Source: Bacillota bacterium (GTDB lineage: Bacteria > Bacillota_I > Bacilli_A > RF39 > UBA660). Taken from it: a stretch of 64,000 nucleotides of DNA. The notes under the pieces were generated by a model, which was not told the DNA's origin, did no database searches, and saw nothing but the letters and a program-made list of their open reading frames with translations. The stretch lies in contig SVAU01000007.1 in the NCBI GenBank assembly GCA_015059245.1, positions 62,001 to 126,000 on the forward strand, given 5' to 3'. The translations under genes and the position numbers were made by a program. Every line of letters begins with the position of its first letter. The first letter of the stretch is position 1. Shown here in pieces: positions 61,285 to 64,000 of the stretch.

Positions 61285-61863
61285 ATAATATTTGTTTATT
61301 GCGTTTGTTATTTCGTCTTTGAATTTGAATTCTTGTTGTAGTGTCCAATAATCTTCTACTGTATCTGTATTTTTCATAGCAGATGTTTCTGTGTTATAGT
61401 ATTTTACTTTACCGTTTTCTATTATATAGAATGATGGTGATAATAGATTATTTACACTGGTATCTGTAGTAGTTAAATATCCATCTAGTTTTTCTACTAT
61501 TTTATAATAATTTGAATTACCTTGAGCTTTATCGTTTATTATATCGTAGTATTTTACGTCTTTTAGATTTAGTTCTTCTACTATTTTGTTTATTTCTGTT
61601 ATGTATTTTTGTGAAAATTGTGATTTAGAACTTCCTATTACTATTATATGTTTACCTTCATCAAATAGTTTTATGAATTTAGCACCACTTATTACTTGGA
61701 AATTTTCTTTTTTTATTTCTTTATAGTAATCGTTTATAGTTAGTACTTTTATTTCACTATTACCAGCATATTTATTACCTAGATAGATGAATGCTACTAG
61801 CATAGCAATAAATATGATTGCATATATACCTTTTCTTATTATGTCTTTTGTTTTTCTATTCAT
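61273..61863 (-). CDS. Membrane-anchored thioredoxin-fold protein without CXXC
   Basis: 196 residues. One membrane helix (about 13-31), then a thioredoxin-like fold (KFIKLFDEGKHIIVIGSSKSQFSQKYITEINKIVEELNLKDVKYYDI) in which the active-site CXXC is replaced by SKSQFS. The pattern resembles bacteriocin-transport accessory proteins, but without redox cysteines it cannot be an oxidoreductase. ATG 61863 follows AGGAAGTG. Confidence 0.75.
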   Translation of the reverse strand: MNRKTKDIIRKGIYAIIFIAMLVAFIYLGNKYAGNSEIKVLTINDYYKEIKKENFQVISGAKFIKLFDEGKHIIVIGSSKSQFSQKYITEINKIVEELNLKDVKYYDIINDKAQGNSNYYKIVEKLDGYLTTTDTSVNNLLSPSFYIIENGKVKYYNTETSAMKNTDTVEDYWTLQQEFKFKDEITNAINKYYLNK

Positions 61864-61917
61864 GTAGTTCACTTCCTATCAATAATTATATCATGAATAG
61901 TTGATTTCTTAGCAAAT

Positions 61918-61944
61918 AAAAAAGACACTTGTAAAAAAGTGTCT
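61918..61944 (-). terminator. Terminator of rpsB-tsf
   Basis: Minus strand AGACACTT TTTTAC AAGTGTCTTTTTT after the tsf stop. Confidence 0.85.
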
Positions 61945-61949
61945 AATTA

Positions 61950-62822
61950 TTATCCATTAATTTGAGCCATTACTTCTTCAGCGAAGTTGTCTTGACGTTT
62001 TTCAATACCTTCACCTACAACGAAGCTTGTACTTCCAATTAATTCCCCACCATTGTTAGTTACATATTTAGTTACATCTATGTCTCCATCTTTAATGAAT
62101 GCTTGTAATGAAAGACAGATTTCTTTGTAGAATTTGTTAATTCTTCCTTCTACCATTTTTTCAGCTATTTCAGCAGGTTTTCCTTCGTTCATAGCTAGTT
62201 CTTTTTGAACTTTTCTTTCGTTTTCTACTACTTCAGCAGGAACATCACTCTTAAATACATATTTAGGTTTCATAGCAGCATGTTGCATAGCTACGTCTTT
62301 AGCAACTTCTTCAGAAGCTCCTTTAACTACTGCTAGAACAGCAATTTTTCCACCCATATGTAGGTATTTCCCGAAGTTTTCATCGTCATTTTTTTCAATA
62401 ACAGCTAAACGACGGAAGTCTAATTTTTCTCCGATTTTTGCAGTTTTAGCAACTACATAATCTTTAATTGTTCCATCTTCGAAAGCTAATGCGTTAGCTT
62501 CTTCTAATGTTTTAGCGTCACTATTTAAAATAGTTTCACCAATGTTTTTGATCATTTCAGTAAATTCTTCATTCTTACTTACGAAGTCAGTTTCAGCATT
62601 TACTTCGATCATAACGGCTTTATTTCCTTTTATAAATATATCAGCTAAACCTTCAGCAGCAATTCTTGCTTCTTTTTTACCAGCTTTAGCGATACCTTTT
62701 TCACGTAACCAATCTACTGCAGCATCTAAATTTCCATCACATTCAGCTAATGCTTTTTTGCAGTCCATCATACCTGCACCAGTTTGTTCACGTAGTTCTT
62801 TTACTAAGCTTGCGCTTATCAT
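61950..62822 (-). CDS. tsf: Elongation factor Ts
   Basis: 290 residues. VKELREQTGAGMMDCKKALAE and EVNAETDFVSKNEEF are the EF-Ts signatures; NNGGELIGSTSF-like ends follow. It is the nucleotide exchange factor for EF-Tu. It follows rpsB by 37 bases, and a terminator follows. Confidence 0.97.
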   Translation of the reverse strand: MISASLVKELREQTGAGMMDCKKALAECDGNLDAAVDWLREKGIAKAGKKEARIAAEGLADIFIKGNKAVMIEVNAETDFVSKNEEFTEMIKNIGETILNSDAKTLEEANALAFEDGTIKDYVVAKTAKIGEKLDFRRLAVIEKNDDENFGKYLHMGGKIAVLAVVKGASEEVAKDVAMQHAAMKPKYVFKSDVPAEVVENERKVQKELAMNEGKPAEIAEKMVEGRINKFYKEICLSLQAFIKDGDIDVTKYVTNNGGELIGSTSFVVGEGIEKRQDNFAEEVMAQING

Positions 62823-62859
62823 AGTGTAACCTTCTTTCTAAAAATTAAATATTTATATA

Positions 62860-63801
62860 TTATTCACTTAAAGATGCGATTAGTTCATCTTTTTTCATTG
62901 TTGAGTATCCTTTGATACCAGCAGTTTTAGCCATTGCTTTTAATTCAGTTAAAGTTTTTGCACTTAAATCTTCAGTTGCTTCTTCTTCTTCAACTACTTC
63001 TTCAACAACTTCTTCTACTACTTCTGGAGCAGCAACTTCTTCTACTACTTCAGTTTTTTCTTCTTTTTTAACTTCTTTTTTAGCTTTTTTATCTTCTTCA
63101 GTAACGTAGTCGATTATTTCTCCACCTTGTACTTCAGCGATAGCGTTTCCTAAAACACCTAAAACAACTTTAACAGCTCTAACAGCATCATCGTTACCAG
63201 GGATTACATAGTCAACATCGTCTGGATCACAGTTAGTGTCTACGATACCAAATATAGGTATATTTAATTTTCTAGCTTCTCTTATTGCGTTTAATTCCTT
63301 TTTAGGATCAACAATAATCATAGCTTGTGGTAATTTATCCATAGCACGGATACCACATAATAATTTGTTTAATTTTTCGTATTCTTTTTTAAGTTCGATA
63401 ACTTCTTTTTTAGGTAGTACATCGAATGTTCCGTCTTTTTCCATTTTTTCGATTTGTTCTAGACGTTTAACTCTACTTCTGATTGTTCTGAAGTTAGTTA
63501 ATGTTCCACCTAACCATCTTTCAGTTACGTAGTAAGAATTTGTTCTTTCTGCGTTTTCTTTTGCAGCTTCTTGAGCTTGCTTTTTAGTACCTACAAATAA
63601 GAAAGTACCTCCATTTGCAGCAATTTTATTAATTTCTGCATATGCTTCTTCGATTTTACCTAATGTTTTTTGTAAATCGATAATATAAATATCATCTCTA
63701 GTTGTAAAGATGTATTCTTTCATTTTTGGATTCCATCTTTTTGTTTGATGTCCAAAATGAACTCCAGCTTCTAATAAATAACTTAAAGAAACTACGGCCA
63801 T
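62860..63801 (-). CDS. rpsB: 30S ribosomal protein S2 with a C-terminal Rho-N/SAP-like extension
   Basis: 313 residues; a usual S2 is near 235. The core is complete: [53 protein letters not shown] and [18 protein letters not shown]. Then follow a basic-acidic linker rich in Glu and Val, and [26 protein letters not shown], which has the helix-extended-helix form of Rho-N/SAP nucleic acid-binding modules. GGAGGG precedes the ATG; a leader and promoter are upstream. Confidence 0.95.
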   Translation of the reverse strand: MAVVSLSYLLEAGVHFGHQTKRWNPKMKEYIFTTRDDIYIIDLQKTLGKIEEAYAEINKIAANGGTFLFVGTKKQAQEAAKENAERTNSYYVTERWLGGTLTNFRTIRSRVKRLEQIEKMEKDGTFDVLPKKEVIELKKEYEKLNKLLCGIRAMDKLPQAMIIVDPKKELNAIREARKLNIPIFGIVDTNCDPDDVDYVIPGNDDAVRAVKVVLGVLGNAIAEVQGGEIIDYVTEEDKKAKKEVKKEEKTEVVEEVAAPEVVEEVVEEVVEEEEATEDLSAKTLTELKAMAKTAGIKGYSTMKKDELIASLSE

Positions 63802-63819
63802 AAAAATTCCCTCCTTCGT

Positions 63820-63905
63820 TAATCACCTGTAAGCATCTTCCCTATATCTCACCTCTTCGGCACTCGAGATATAAGTCCGCTATACATGTTTATTTGCTTT
63901 TTAAA
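63820..63905 (-). promoter_or_regulatory. Putative structured leader of rpsB
   Basis: The minus-strand RNA between promoter and rpsB has a perfect stem of TATATCTC and GAGATATA (63873-63866 and 63850-63843) around GAGTGCCGAAGAGGT, flanked by AGCGGACT and GGGAAGATGCTTACAGG. It may be an autoregulatory S2-binding site; the fold differs from any I can name. Confidence 0.5.
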
Positions 63906-63914
63906 GCCGCAACT

Positions 63915-63943
63915 ATTGTATCAAAAAAAAACACCTTTAACAA
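63915..63943 (-). promoter_or_regulatory. Promoter of rpsB-tsf
   Basis: Minus strand TTGTTA (63943-63938), 17-base spacer, TACAAT (63920-63915). It overlaps the terminator of the gene beyond the right edge. Confidence 0.75.
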
Positions 63944-63955
63944 GTGTTTTTTATG
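63922..63955 (-). terminator. Terminator of a minus-strand gene beyond the window
   Basis: Minus strand AAAAAACAC TTGTTAAAG GTGTTTTTTTTT. The remaining bases to 64000 hold no gene I can call. Confidence 0.7.
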
Positions 63956-64000
63956 CTATTTTTGTTGTTTTTTATTATCTTTTTTTAAGAACAAGTTGTC

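Overview
The window is about 28% G+C by eye and densely coded, mostly on the minus strand, using the standard code (TGA is a stop, Trp is TGG). Gene content points to a low-GC Bacilli/Mollicutes-type Firmicute with an endospore programme: spoIIP, sigK, yqfC-yqfD, spoIIIAH, gerE and gerM are all present and intact, along with wall teichoic acid genes, SepF/DivIVA and a T-box RNA. An uncultured gut RF39-like lineage would fit, but that is inference.

Layout. 1-3.5 kb: a P-loop NTPase/CYTH fusion running off the left edge, then a three-gene operon with a CntK-like racemase, a methyltransferase and a GNAT. 3.5-6.2 kb: pyruvate phosphate dikinase. 6.4-12.7 kb: an apparent single operon. A promoter in the tail of a Xer recombinase gene is followed by two related leader RNAs with terminators, two tiny ORFs, three GNATs (the first frameshifted), a nucleotidyltransferase, a methyltransferase and a three-gene ABC-2 exporter; it resembles a regulated self-protection operon. 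12.7-28.5 kb: xer, spoIIP, rpsT, miaA, yqeG-yqeH-mutL, lipoproteins, sigK, divIVA, sepF. 28.6-36 kb: T-box-glyS, recO, yqzL, era, dgkA, ybeY, yqfD, yqfC, in Bacillus-like order. 36-51 kb: a cell-surface block with TagGH exporter, TarI-like cytidylyltransferase with an epimerase, three acyltransferases and three TagF/TagB-type polymerases, one of them a 1441-residue fusion with a HAD module. 51-54 kb: yqeY, rpsU, a repeat-tailed membrane protein and dinD. 54.1-56.5 kb: a C39 peptidase ABC transporter with two 50-residue GG-leader peptides, a probable two-peptide bacteriocin locus. 56.6-64 kb: a small membrane protein, spoIIIAH-gerE-gerM, tRNA-Arg, a ClpX-like ATPase, frr, a thioredoxin-fold protein, tsf and rpsB.

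The most notable items are the bacteriocin-like peptides, the leader RNA pair heading the modification/export operon, the CntK-like operon, the TagF-HAD-TagF fusion, the very short T-box, and small ORFs with good ribosome binding sites. The only gene-free stretch near 300 bases is 12236-12658, which holds the leader RNAs and a 45-residue ORF. All claims come from reading the sequence; no searches were run.
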